The notes under the pieces were generated by a model. The model had not been told where the DNA came from and did not search any database. It worked only from the letters and a program-made list of their open reading frames with translations. Below, piece by piece: positions 34,505-46,890 of a DNA stretch of 64,000 nucleotides (positions within the stretch are counted from its first letter, which is position 1; each line of letters starts with the position of its first letter). The stretch comes from Culex pipiens pallens. Lineage: Eukaryota > Arthropoda > Insecta > Diptera > Culicidae. The translations under genes were made by a program, and so were the position numbers. Where the stretch lies: assembly GCF_016801865.2 (NCBI RefSeq), contig NC_068938.1, positions 212,967,611-213,031,610 of the forward strand, in the 5' to 3' direction.

Positions 34505-35912
34505 CACAGTGGTCCGAAACCGAAATCTAGCGTGACAAAATTGATAGCGGCCACACGTTAAGATTAAGAACTTTGGTGTCTTCGTGACAAATGATCAGGG
34601 TCAATTGGGGCATCTTTTGGTATGGTGGACATTAGGGTGGTCCAAATTTTAGGGTGGTTCAGAATTTTTCAAGAGCCATTTTTGTAATTTAGGTTGAAGT
34701 GTTTATGAAAAAATGAGTTTTTTGAATTTATCAACTCAGGCTTGTGTCGTAGCGAGTTGGTGTTTTCTAGACATTTGTAGAACTTATCAAAACACACATT
34801 TATCTTCCAAGATAGCGAAAATCTGACCTTTAAAATGAAAGTTATAGCCAAAATACGACGAAAAAGACGCCATTTTGAAATGTGAATAACTCGAAAAGGT
34901 GGTAAAGTTTGGCCTCGCTCTTAGAAGCATCTGAAAGTACATATTCTAGAGTGCATTTGCTGAAAATATCTCGGAGGTCTTTTTTGTTTAACTTATTTAA
35001 TCTCAATTTGAAAATGAGCATTTTTAAATCGTTTTTTGCTCATAACTTTTGATAGAATTGATTAAAATTCATTTTTCAAGAAAAAAAAAGTTCATTTTGA
35101 CAAGCTCTACAATTGTCTAGAAGGGCCCAAAAATGTACAAAATGATCTAGTGGTTGTAAAAGAAAAAACTAGTTTTGGCTGAAATATTTCAAGAATCAAC
35201 AAAATAATTAAATTTATTCCTGAAATATTTCAGCCAAAACTTGTTTCTTCTTTAACAACCACTAGATCATTTTGTACATTTTTGGGCCCATCTAGACAAT
35301 TGTAGAGCTTGTCAAAATAAACATTTTCATTCTTGAAAAATGAATTTTGGTCAATTCTATCAATGGGCAAAAAACGATTTAAAAATGCTCATTTTCAAAT
35401 TGAGATTAAATAAGTTAAACATAAAAGACCTCCGAGATATTTTCAGCAAATGTGCTCTAGAATGTGTACTTTCAGATGGGTAGATGGCTCTCTTGGAAGA
35501 TAAATGTGTGTTTTGATAAGTTCTACAAATGTCTAGAAGACACCAACTCGCTACGACACAAGCCTGAGTTGATAAATTCAAAAAACTCATTTTTTTCATA
35601 AACACTTCAACCTAAATTACAAAAATGGCTCTAGAAACTTCCCGTTTGAAGATAGAACTTTGTGCTCTTGAGCAAAGTTGCTCAGAATGGTGTTCCCTAC
35701 AACTTTTCTGAAGACATCAAAGCGCAATCTCGTCATCCCGCCAAAATAAAAATTCTGAACCACCCTAAAATTTGGACCACCCTAATATCCACCATACCAA
35801 AATATGCCCCAATTGACCCTGATCATTTGTCCTCAAGACACCAAAGCTCTAAATCTTAACGTGTGGCCGCTATCAATTTTGTCACGCTAGATTTCGGTTT
35901 TGGACCACTGTG
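34505..35912. mobile_element. Transib-like foldback element, 23-RSS-like ends
   Basis: A 5-bp duplication CATTG (34500-34504 and 35913-35917) flanks a 1408-bp near-palindrome with arms of about 690 bp meeting at about 35190-35220. Both ends begin CACAGTGG, whose first seven bases are the V(D)J heptamer. A 23-bp spacer follows (34512-34534 on the left), then ACAAAATTG, which keeps the first six bases of the nonamer ACAAAAACC. The right end reads the same after reverse-complementing, with one base difference in the spacer. No transposase frame exists. Small frames at 34669-34851 and 35360-35605 are mirror images of the arms. Confidence 0.74.
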
Positions 35913-36004
35913 CATTGTAAGAAATTTTCCCAACTTAAAGTTGTAACAACATTATTTTTAAAAACCAATAAAAAAACGAAAAAAAATCGAAATAGAAATT
36001 TTAC

Positions 36005-36220
36005 ACCTCAAAGTACACTGCAAGAAAGTAGTAATACAGATGCATGTAAATGGCCTGGGTGCAAAATAAATTTTGCATTATTTTATGAAATTTCATGTAC
36101 AACTACACCTTGAAATACGTTGCCCATAAGTATGCGTAACCTGCAGTGTGTAATAAGTGTTAAGTTTCTTTTTTCACAAAGGTGTTGTGCATGCGTTTGC
36201 ATGTGATTTTACTATCGGAT
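36005..36220. repeat. dispersed repeat sharing its end with the SINE at 4.0 kb
   Basis: GTACACTGCAAGAAAG at the left and CTGCAGTGTG at 36140-36149 look like inverted ends of a small MITE. The adjacent 36181-36218 (GTGCATGCGTTTGCATG, then GATTTTACTATCGG) matches 4151-4184. The same dispersed unit therefore appears twice in the window. No coding capacity; exact ends uncertain. Confidence 0.45.
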
Positions 36221-38974
36221 TTTTGTGTAGCTATTACTTGAAAACGGAATATTTCATCAAAAAAAAAAGGCTTAGTACTTTTGGATTGCATATTCGATTT
36301 CACATAAAAAAAAATGTAAATAATTTTTTTTTGACCCGGTTTTCGATTCGGGAATTTGGGAAAATTGCTCAAAATTTTATTCTGTGATGAAAAACGACAG
36401 GCACTGAAATATCACGAAACATCGCTTAAAAAAAAATCAAATTTTGAATAGTTTTGAAATTTTTTTAAGAGAACTCAAACACAGTTAGGAAAAATATAAA
36501 TGAATTTTTGTGCAATTTTGCTTATTATATGATGTTCGTTTATTAAAGGAAGCAACAATACAAAAAAACAACTTTAACTGGATTAATTACCAGGGGAAAA
36601 ACCACCAACCCACATCGATCGGTGGCGATGTTTCAATATTTCCCAGCTTCCGTAAAACCTCACTTTTAAACCACACGAGCTCTGAGCTGTGCTTCAAGTG
36701 TGGGTTCGACATTCCATTCATTTTCACGACCTGCTGGCTGGCTGGTGGTTGTGCAAACAGATGATAAATAGTTATCTGAATGGCTTCATGAATCGCTGGG
36801 TGTGTGGGCGAAAAAAGCCAACCGGTAAAAGTTAATTAAAATTAATACAAACTCCGGGCGAGCTCGTAAAAAGTTCAAGGTTAATCGATACCAGCGTGGG
36901 ACGGAGGAAATTTCATCCTGTAATAACGTCAATGTTTGTGCTGACTTTCAACTTTATTCCGCAATAATGGGCAGCCATAAAAATGATGGAGCAAAAGTGG
37001 TTTAAAAAAACATTGCTGCTATTTATTTGCATAACTGACTATGAGCAATAAAATTCACTGCATTTGAGCAATAAATCAACCCAATCCGCACTGGGAAAAT
37101 CCAATTATTTCAAAAAATATTCTGTTTTTCCTCTCACTGCACACAGACACAGTGTGTTAGAAAACTGCACCACGGAAAGTGTAACTTCATCTGGCACTAG
37201 CACTAGAGCATCGATTAGTGTGAGTGCTCGGGAAAATTCAAAATGCCCCCTCGCTTCATCTATCATATCTGGGTTTTGGGGTGGCCATTCTCGTAAAGGG
37301 ACCTCCACGTGCCGGGTTTGCTTTGTGTGCTCAGACTGTCGGTGAAGGGAAAAGTTCCTCCATAGACATGCAAAACATGGGCCAACTTTATCCAATTTTG
37401 ATATGGAAACGGTTTCTAGCTCGGGTTGGAAGTGCACGGGAAAGCTTTAGTGAAAATATGTTGCAAATTTCATGAATTCTGATTTAATACATTCATTTTC
37501 ACAAACAAAATTAAAAACAAAATCTATAATTTTATCTTTGCAAAAAATAGCTCAAAAACACTCTCAAATATACTAATTCAAGTCTCTCCGTTCCTTCCGA
37601 TAACACGAAACCTCGAAACATAAAATTCATATTCCATGCCATCCTTTTTCACGTTTTCCACCAGAATAACTTTCGGATTCGACCTGTTTCTACTCCCCCC
37701 AAGAGAGAGAGAGGGTGGTTGGGCAGCTGCTGCTACATTGCCAAACACTTGAACATTCTTCTGGACCCCCTCTTGGGCCCTGACCTTCCCGAAAAGTAAT
37801 CGCGAACCAATGTTCTCCTTCTTTTTTTTCCTCGTCGTCGTTATTTTACGATCACTCTAATAAAAAATGTCCACTCGAGGACGAAGATTATACGTCATGC
37901 GAGACGAATTATGGTTTGGAACATAAAAAAAACGCGCGCCTCAACCAAAGTTCAATACTTGAGTTGCCACCACGCTAGAAAATAGAGCTTTTTCAGTTTT
38001 GCGCTTTTGACGAAGCTTCGTCGTTAAAATAAGGAGGAAAAATTGAGTCAATCTTTGTGTGCAGTGCAAATATCAAAGGCAAGCGCGACACACACACACA
38101 TCAAAGTTGGCGGAAAAGCAACGATTTCCGCGCGAGCTTTTGGGGCTTTCCACGATTGGGTGAGCGAAGTGATTGGGAAGTGAGCAAGGCAGGAAACATC
38201 AAGTGTATTATCTGAGTCAATATTTGCCCCATAAAGATAAGCTCCAAATTTAGTTGTACATTTATGGTGTGATGGTGGAATGATGAGGACAAATTTGGAA
38301 AGTGAAAAACAGAAATAAATAAAGCAATTTGTGGTCATCATGGAAATGCTTCGTCAATTTATATGAAGAGCTTTGAATTTGTAAAAAAAAAAACAATTTA
38401 ACTTTAGTCCACCGAACACATTTAAGTTACATTTCTTTATCTACCCGACATTCAACGCCATAATTCTCTGTCTAAATTAGCAACGATTTATCACTTCGAA
38501 AAAGAACCTCGCAAGCATTGCGCCAATAATTAGCACAAATTTATATTCTTCTGCCCGGGTTGGCACTAAACTTCAACCCCATTTTAAAACATCCTCACGC
38601 TTCGTTCTGCTCTAAAAACCTCCTTAGGGGTTGTGTGTAACACACATCTTCTTGGCCCCCCGAGAACGATTCTTGGCAAGTCACACAAGTCGGATTTCCG
38701 TGGGATACCCTCTCACCGCTTTCCGCCCCGGAAAGTAGGTGCTTATTATCCTAATGAGCTCTTATGACTTCTCTCTCGACGCACACACACTCATTGAATC
38801 GTAACTGAAGACGCATTCCGAGGGTTGAACTCTTAAAGATTGTTAAGGGTTGAGTTAACCCTGAATTTTGCAATTATTTTTAGCTCCCTTTATGACTGAT
38901 TTTTCCAAAAATTTCACCAATAAATTTGCTAAAAAGAAAAAAAAATCGTTAAAGCACATTTCTTCAAGCGAATG
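36221..38974. other. mostly unique-looking sequence without a recognised gene
   Basis: AT-rich to about 36500, then a GC-richer island at about 36570-38800. It contains a CA microsatellite near 38088-38100 and a GAGA run near 37703-37712. Frames at 36510-36764, 37064-37345, 37105-37437 and 38048-38341 are on both strands, overlap, and lack motifs. Confidence 0.4.
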
Positions 38975-39356
38975 CGTGGGAACTAATGGTCGTTAAGACC
39001 AAGGTCATCAGTCCCAACATTGGCCATTTCGCGAGGCAACATGAGGGGGGTCGTAAATGTACATCACATTCAACATTGTACTGATGCTATTTACGGAAGG
39101 ACCTACCAGCGGCTACTATCGTTGTATGAGAAGAAATGGATATTATGTTGCAGAGTTCGTCGAGGTTGAGCCCGGAGTTCACGGGGTCTGGGTTGAAGTA
39201 GGTTAGGTCGGGTTGATGATGAGCAAGTGCTGTTTGGGAGAGACTTTGTTGCTTGGCGGTGACTTGATGGAACTTAATGCTTTGAAAATATTGCTGCAAA
39301 ATTAGGCCGTTTTTATAAATTAAACTCCGTTCATAGGCGGGATTGACTGTAAGGGT
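38975..39356 (+). mobile_element. probable 5'-truncated LINE 3' end
   Basis: Non-coding text typical of a 3' UTR (GGTCGTTAAGACCAAGGTCA, then AATATTGCTGCAAAATTAGG, then CATAGGCGGGATTGACTG) runs directly into a 10-bp tandem tail with no intervening sequence. Tandem short-repeat 3' tails are a property of several LINE clades. No reverse transcriptase is present, so the copy is truncated or the call is wrong. The clade is not determined. Confidence 0.45.
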
Positions 39357-39497
39357 GCAATGCTATGCAATGCTATGCAATGCTATGCAATGCTATGCAA
39401 TGCTATGCAATGCTATGCAATGCTATGCAATGCTATGCAATGCTATGCAATGCTATGCAATGCTATGCAATGCTATGCAATGCTATGCAATGCTATG
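39357..39497. repeat. (AATGCTATGC)n minisatellite, 14 copies
   Basis: A perfect 10-bp tandem repeat. Because 10 is not a multiple of three, all plus frames cycle through the same CNAMQCYAML peptide. The 66- and 71-codon frames here are repeat translations. Confidence 0.97.
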
Positions 39498-41217
39498 TCT
39501 AATCAAATTGGGATACAACCTATCAGCATTAGGACAGTCATAGTAACCTATTCAAAAAGTACTTTAAAAAACTGACATAAATTGAACCACAAAAGGTCGT
39601 GTTTACAAATTTGACATCCACACGAATCTGCACGCTAAAATAAAGTTGTTCAACTGAGGCTATCGAAATTGTTGCTAAACATTTTTATGTGGCACTTTTC
39701 AAAAGAATAAACATTCCGGCAAAGCTTTCGCTTTGTGATACAAAGTGACACATTCCACCCAATCTCCGCACACGGAACGGAGCCCGTCACCGTAAATCCC
39801 ATTTCAATCACGACGGGGGAGGAAATTTTGGGCAAACATTCATCAATTTATTCACTCTGCGTTGAGCGATGTGACCTTTTTGTCTCTGAAAAAACAACAA
39901 AAAACAAAAAAGGAGAGGAAAATGCCCATGCCCGAGTTTGTTTGTTTGCTTTTGTGTGTTGTGAGTGTGTGCGTGGGAGTGAATTTGTTTGCATGTGTGT
40001 GTGTGTTGAAAAAAAAAAGGAAAATCTTTACGCATCCCATTTGTCACTCCTGATTGCTTTGAACGTGAGTGGAATTCGAGCGATTCATTTGGTATTCATT
40101 CGATGCGTTTTTCCCGGTGAAAGCTCGTGAAAAGCGTTAATTTAACGAGCTGTTGGGCGCTTGTCGTTGTCAATTTTAAATGTATTTTTGCAGGCCTTTA
40201 AATTTTATTACATTGTCAAAGAATGCAAAAACAAATTTACGGTAGCAAAACAATTATCTTAAAAATGCTTCAGATTTCCCCCCCTGCCGGAAAATGCTCG
40301 CTTTCCCAAAAACGAAAGAAGATAAATGGGTTCCTCATCCGGAAGCCGGTGTCCAGCCAAAATAAGAGTAAGGGAACCTCCCCTTTTCAGAGATATTTAT
40401 ACCAAAATCCACTTCCAAGAATCGTGCCAAGCTGAAATCGTAACCCAGAAAGTAAAAATGTCATCGTTTCTACTTCTTTTTTTTTTCGCTCGAGAGGGGG
40501 TGGGAACTTTGCAACTTTTTTCCTCTCCTTTTGCCAACGGATGGCGATTGCCAAGAAAAATATCCTGTAAAGTATATCCTTGAAAGGCCTCTCTTGCGTT
40601 CGCCAACCCTTGACGTGAAATCATACCCCGGGACTTGACATTTTCGTGGAAATTTAAGAGAGATGACGGCGGAAAGATGCTTTTTTTGAATTGAAAGTTT
40701 TTTTTGGAATGATTAGGAAAATTACATTAAAAATTGTTTCAACTCCAAATTTGTCGTTTTTTTTAAGCTTGAAATTTATTTAAAGACAATGTTTCAATTC
40801 ATGTTTGCAACAATGATTTCCATTTTTTGCATTTTAACCTTATTTTTCTCTTCTCTCAGAAAAAAGTTCCAGTTTGCCAGATTAAAAACGGTCGTATTTT
40901 GCACTGTCAATTATGTCCTACTTTTGCCATAAATATAAGTGGGAGAGCAAGCAAGAAACTGGCATCTCCATCGTTGTCGTCGTCGTCGAGCATTAAAGTT
41001 CTGGGCTGGGTTCTTTTAACCGTGTCGCGTTCTTCAAGGCAACTTCTGGAAGTTACATTTTTTGGGGTGGTGTTAAATGTTTAAAATAATGTAAAACTTT
41101 TTTTTTTAGAATCGATGGATTTTAAAATTAAAAATCACCAAAATATATTAACCAAAATTCATGAAAACAATTTCATGATTTTTCTTCGGTGAATTTTCCT
41201 GTGTATTAAGGTGAAAA
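39498..41217. other. gene-free island
   Basis: Mixed composition. The 131-codon plus frame at 39735-40130 contains GT-rich low complexity and is matched by equally long minus frames. An acceptor-like tract TTTTTCTCTTCTCTCAG ends at 40860 and leads into an open frame to 41084, with no donor or domain. I regard both as unproven. Confidence 0.35.
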
Positions 41218-41470
41218 TTTATGATAGTCAAGCAACAGAGAAAGAACTACGAAGTGGGTATGATCTCCATACTCAAGCAACGGCAAAGGCAACGTTACCA
41301 CAGAGCACTTTAAGCCATTTAGCAGTTGCGAAGCAATTTGGAGATTATTTATTCACTGCCGCCACCGCAGTGAATCCGGTATAAATAACGACCAGACGCA
41401 AAGTATTTCCAGCAAACAGCACAGCGTAGTTTCATGAAATTACGCAAGATTGTTTAAAAGATCCCCCACC
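41218..41470 (+). promoter_or_regulatory. promoter-like or solo-LTR-like segment with TATA box
   Basis: TATAAATA at 41380-41387 sits in a GC-richer block that begins TGATAGTCAAGCAACAG and contains CCGCCACCGCAGTGAATCC. This is a plausible core promoter or the U3/R of a decayed LTR. The phrase TATGATCTCCATACTC (41260-41275) resembles TATGATCCCCATACCC at 42307-42322, so part of it is repetitive. No downstream gene is visible. Confidence 0.3.
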
Positions 41471-42271
41471 TTGACGAGGATGATACTTTTTCAAACTGTA
41501 ATTCAATCACCATGTCATATTTACATCTTTTGTAAAACAAGATTTCTCCGAATGAAAAAAAAAAACAGAAATTGAATTTCGAAAAACAGTTTAGTAATTA
41601 AAAAAAACATATTTAATATTTGCGATAGTTTTTACACGGCTTGGGCTAGTTCTTTGAAATTTTTTAAAAGATGATTTTATTCATTTTTAGCAGTTTTTGC
41701 ATCCTTTTCAGCATGATCATATTTTGAAAAATAAATTGGTTTTCTAATAAAAATCAGTAATTTTTTAATTTAATTTGTTCTCTAGACTATTTAAAAGACT
41801 TTTTTTCATTTCTGGAAGTTATTAAATTCTTTACAGCATGACCAGTTCTTTAAAAATGGACTAATTTCTCAGCAAAAAAAACTGTAGTTTTTAACATTCT
41901 TTAAAAAATCTGTTGATTTTTAAATTATTGTCATTCACCAGTTCTTAAAAAAATAAATTGATTTTGAAAAAAAAATAGTTTTATATTATTTCATACAGCT
42001 AGCAGCCAGGTTTACAAAATGAATTTATATAAAAAATCTATGAGTTTTTTTTCAACATGCCTAGTTCTTTGAAATAAATTAGTTTTTCAAAACCAATTTC
42101 AGTAGTTTTTGCATTCTTTCGAACACAAGCAGATCTTTAGAAGAAATAGAAAAATGAAAATTTCTATTAATAATTTAAGGACATCGTTTATTTTTGAATG
42201 TTTTTGTTTTTTTTCTGCATTGTATGGAACTAACAAAAGTAACTTGAAAACAAATTAAAAATATTTTTGTT
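41471..42271. other. gene-free AT-rich sequence
   Basis: Dominated by diverged phrases of TTTTTAAAAT and CAGTTCTTTGAAA type. Phrases such as GTTCTTTGAAAT recur several times and suggest an old degenerate repeat. No frame. Confidence 0.4.
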
Positions 42272-42294
42272 CACTTTTTAAATTTAGTGGGAAG

Positions 42295-42524
42295 TATGTA
42301 TGTATGTATGTATGATCCCCATACCCGCAGGCAACTTGGTCCTGGAACACATGTGAGCGCTAGGTGAACAATTCGATCATCTTTTACTCCGTAATCTGTA
42401 CACCCACGTGCATAAGTTTTTTTGCACGAATTTTAATGCTACAAATACCGGCGCATAGATCAAAATGGTTTCCCTCTTCCCGCCCCAAGCGCCGGAAATT
42501 TGTAGCGGATGTAGGGACACTTTG
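42295..42524 (-). mobile_element. 230-bp retroposed fragment with 23-bp target duplication and (CATA)n tail
   Basis: An exact 23-bp direct repeat lies on both sides (42272-42294 and 42525-42547; it begins CACTTTTTAAATTTAG). On the minus strand, the insert ends in a CATA microsatellite (42295-42310), as expected for a LINE or SINE with a microsatellite tail. The 63-codon minus frame at 42377-42568 has no reverse transcriptase motif. It is a 5'-truncated LINE or a SINE. Confidence 0.75.
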
Positions 42525-42689
42525 CACTTTTTAAATTTAGTGGGAAGTTTTTGAAAAACATTTCGCAAAATTATTTACATGAACATTAAATTTGTTTAAT
42601 GGATTTGAAAAATGCAGTCTACATTAATATCATTATTAATTCAATGATATTTTCATTTATTTATGTGAGGCTTTGAATACAAAAGTGCA

Positions 42690-43550
42690 AAATGAAAATG
42701 AGCAATTCCAGCTCAAATCAGGAACTTTTCTGGTACTTTTGTAGCCGACCCTCTCCGATTTCAATGAAACTTTGTAGACATGTTATCCTAGGCCATTTTT
42801 GTGTATATGGAGCCAATACTACTCGAAAATAACATTTGAGAAGGGCGTAAGGTATTTGAATAATTTTGTATTTAGTAATTTAAAACTTACTGTATCGCGA
42901 AACCGTTGCGTCGTATCCAAAAGTGGTCAAAGACAAACTTGTAGGAAATTGGACCAGCTTTCAGAAAAAAAACACACTGCAACAAAAATATACGCCACTT
43001 CTATGAGATTTATTGATTTTGAGGTTTAAAAGTTAAATTTAAAGGTGATGTCACGATTTTTTTTCGCTCAAATTTTTTGAGGAAATAGCCTAAAATGTTA
43101 CAAAAAGACTGACGAGAAATGCAGGATGGTATGTGTCTCCTAAAAAAATACAAAAATCATTTACTAAAACTGTTTTTTTTTTAAAGTGGTCTAAACGTCG
43201 AAATTTTCAAAAACCGGTAGTGGGAATGGATTCTCCAGACAATTTAACATAAAAGTCTCCATATTGACCATTGCCCTATGTCCAATTCTTGGGAAGATAC
43301 AGCGGGTTTAAAAATAAAAATGTTGAAAAATGGGTTTTTTGGTGGTGTTTGGCAATTTCTTTATGACAGACTTGGTTTTTCAGTCTCGTAAATATTTTTA
43401 CCGGAAAGCTCGTCCAATTTCCCATTAGTTTGCCTTTGACAGCATTTCAATTGGATGTAAGGGCTTACATATATAAGCTTAATTACATTGCTAATAACTG
43501 AAATTAGAATATTTTTTTCAGTGTGGTAGAAACCTGAATAGTAAATTAGC
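42690..43550. mobile_element. probable foldback-type transposon remnant
   Basis: It starts with AGCAATTCCAGCTCAAA, close to the tip of the element at 56781-57800 (AGCAATTC). It continues with GACCCTCTCCGATTTCAATG, a style shared with the element at 9549. No opposite end was found. The 76-codon plus frame at 42799-43029 is not recognisable. Confidence 0.35.
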
Positions 43551-43602
43551 TTACGTAAATATCAAAACGAGTCAAATCAAGAATACATAATTTTGAAAAA
43601 AT

Positions 43603-43763
43603 GGCTTCATCCATAAAGTACGTCACGCTAAAAACAGCCAAAATTTACACCCCCCCCCCCTCCCCAATCCCCCCTTTGTCTCGCTTTTCCTATGCTTATA
43701 ACACGCAATGTCACACTTGCTCAGACCCCCCCCTAGAGCGTGACATACTTTATGGATGACGCC
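43603..43763. mobile_element. 161-bp MITE
   Basis: GGCTTCATCCATAAAGTACG at the left and the inverse of GGCGTCATCCATAAAGTATG at the right form TIRs of about 25 bp, extending into GTCACGCT/AGCGTGAC. The interior has C-runs. No target duplication could be fixed. Confidence 0.7.
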
Positions 43764-44760
43764 AATTAGGTTTCTTGAAAATATGCTTGAGTTCAAATTT
43801 CTTTAAAACCATTTTAATACTCCTCCTATTTAAAAGAATTAAAAAACTGTCAAAATGTCTCACAAAAAAGATACAAAAAACAATGAATCATTAAACTTAA
43901 ATAGGACTCAGAAGTTTTGATTCTAATTCAGTTTTTTTTTTTTGACGATAAAACTTTTTAAGGAACTGCTCATTTTTGACAGAAAACAACAAATCGTAAA
44001 AAATACTTAAACAAGAATAAATAAACTTTAAATAATGGAAAAGAAACAAAAATATTTCAGAATCGGTGAAAAAAATAATGTGATAAAATTTCAAATTCTA
44101 AATAAAAGTTTGTTTTCTCATATTTTTTATTTAAGCTGCTAATGCTTGAAAGAATGGAGTAAACTAACAAAAATGCTATTGCTATATAAAATAAAATAAA
44201 ACACTCTCAGAAAATAAAAGAGAATCAAGAATTAATGATTTTTAAAGAATTAAAACAAATTATAACAAATAAATATTAGATAACCGAAAAAGACATTATA
44301 TTACAAAAATTTAAATTCTTGGAAAAATGTTTGAATTTCTATTATTATATTTATTTTAAAAAAGCTCACGTTTGACAAAATATAATTTTTTAATTGAAAT
44401 ATGACTGGATTGTGAAAAAATATAAACAAATAAAATAAAAAACATGTTTGCATTAAAAAAAAACTCGTTTAAAACTAATTATCAACAGTTCATTTTGATG
44501 AAAAAAAGAAATACTTGCTCTAATTTTACTAAATCAAGAATGCATAATTTTAAACAAATTTATAATTCTAAAAACTATACTTGCCTGATACCTTAATTTT
44601 GGAGATAACTTTGTAAAGAACTGCTCATTTTCGAACTAACAAAAATGTTCTTGAAATAAATTGTTTTCAAATCGTTAATGAATGAAAAACCTATAAAAGT
44701 TCAAGTACTTTTTGATTAAAACCAAGTTAGCAACTGTCGGTCAGTAAAGTAAAAAGAATA
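43764..44760. other. gene-free, very AT-rich sequence
   Basis: Homopolymer A/T runs and no frame beyond 65 codons. No repeat boundaries seen. Confidence 0.4.
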
Positions 44761-46890
44761 ATCCCCGACTTTCAACACATTTTCCAAGCCCATTTTCGCT
44801 GGCCTCTGCGCTCTCACGCCATAAAACTCCGCTAATGAGCTGACACAAGAGCCTTAATTCTTTGTCAGTTTGTCTTCTTGGCCAGCTTCCGAGTCTGGGG
44901 GCCTCTGATCTCCCACACCCGGGGACCAGTTAAGCCACCGACGAAAATTGTGTCCCCTTTTCCAGTGAAGTCAACGTGTCAAGCGAAAATTTTCTCCCCC
45001 CCCCCCACACAAAGTGTGTCGGCCGATTAGTGTCACCTCTTGAGGGGTAGACTAGAGTTAGAGTGGGTGGATTAACCCTCAAGTCGTTTTGAGAACTGTA
45101 ATTAAAAAAAAAACAAAATACTTGAAAATTTCGAATGTTGGTGAAAAACAAATTAATAATTCACGATTCCATCACCAAATAGTTTTCCAAGAAGGAAAAC
45201 TCCCAAATTTTCCACTCATTCGCTCAGTAAACCATTTTTCTGGAACAAAAAACCACACAATGTCGAGCTCGTGCCCCGTGGAAAGCGGCTTATGTAAATT
45301 TGCTTCCCTATTTCCCACGTGTTTCCAGCAGGTGCTCCAATTAAAAAGGATTTTCCTGGAGACGTCACTGCTGCTGCTGCTGCTGCTGCTGAAAGAGGAT
45401 CACCAATTCATCAGGGACGGCATTTTCCACTGACAAAACGAACCTTTATTTTCTCACGATCCTGGGTTTTGAACAGTATAAATTGTAAAAAATAAATTGC
45501 TTTTGAAAAAAAATGTATTCTCCCGATCAAGTTAATTTTTATCATTTTATTATAATTTTAAAAGAAAACTTACGAAACAAATTTGCACCGTGTCAAAACT
45601 AGGACTTGAAGTCACCGTTGAAGCGGGTTTGTTTCGTGCCGGGGTGTGTTTTGGAAGGATTTTCCTAGGTAAATACTAGAAAACTATCGTGAGAGCGTTT
45701 CACTCGTGCGGAATCCCTTTTATTTCCAGAAGATGGAGGAGGACGTTGCCGGGAAATTATTGGGAACGTGTTGTAATACGTAATGGTTTATTCTTCGGTA
45801 GGTTTTGTTAGGATTTTCTCTCTCCCTCTCGGGATCTGTCGAAGAAGTTTTTGTTGAGGTTATGTACCGAAAGGGAGCGTGTTTTGTGGGATTTTGAATA
45901 AGCAATGAGTTTTGGGGACTAGTCCCCAGGAATAATTGATGAGTTTCGTGTGATTATGGGTGTCCCAATTCCAGAATCACATCTGGAGTGTAGGGAAATG
46001 TTTACTAGACTGTGATACCAAAAAAACTTGAGTTTTTTCTTGACAAAAAAAAATCCCTCAAAAATATCTCCTTCCTTCAACACGTGCTCCACGTGCCCCA
46101 AAGTGTCATTAGGGACTAAGTATAACATCACTTTTACAAGGAAACATATCCTTAAAGACCCCCCTCTCTTTCCACCCAGAGTCATTTGGTCACGAATCTT
46201 AAAATTTTCATCGCGTGAAACAATCATAAAAGACCCATTAATTTGATGTCCCTGGGCTAGTTATCCTTCGTCGAAACAGACGAAATCGTGTCCGCGTCCT
46301 AGGAAAGAAGTAAGGAAGTTGAGTTGAGGTGGCAGAACACGATAACGTGCGACACCACCGTCACGGAGAAAAAAGAAAGAAAAATAGTTTTCAGCGGAAC
46401 CGGAAAAACTTTGCGGTTTGGACACGGGAAACGGCGCGCTTGGTGGTATGATTTTTTAAACGGGGCTGCTTCCCCTTTTGGCTGCATGGCTTTCTTCTTT
46501 ATTTTTAAAAGAATAATTATGGAATGTCATGAAACAAATTGAGAAAATTGTTGAGCATTTTTGCGTGTTTTGTTTTTTTTTTTTTTTCAAAAAAAGATAT
46601 AATCGCATCATCATTTTTTTACGAGAAAAAAGGAAAAATCCAACAACTAAATTGATCAATTACCTTGTAAGGGCAATTTTTAAAATTAAGCAGGCTTAAA
46701 TTATTTCAAAAACTCAAAGAAAAGATTATTCTTTAATTCTTCCATCTTCAGCACAAAAGAGAAGCAGGGTTTTTTTTAGATGGAGTTTAATTTCCATCTG
46801 TAGAATCTATTACACTACTAGAATATTCATTGAATTTTTCAATTAATTTTCAAAACGAAAAAACAAATACAGTCACATTTAAATTCAACT
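44761..46890. other. unique-looking island without a recognised gene
   Basis: GC-richer, with a (CTG)8-like run at 45369-45391, three CACGTG sites (45318, 46081, 46090) and many frames of 60-114 codons on both strands (for example 45089-45433 and 45919-46227). None has a recognisable domain. Confidence 0.4.

Noticed and set aside
39343..39575. Cysteine/methionine-rich CNAMQ repeats
   Set aside because: Translation of the 10-bp minisatellite, identical in all plus frames.
40827..41084. Terminal exon after the acceptor-like tract ending at 40860
   Set aside because: Good pyrimidine tract, but no donor partner, no polyadenylation signal nearby and no recognised peptide.
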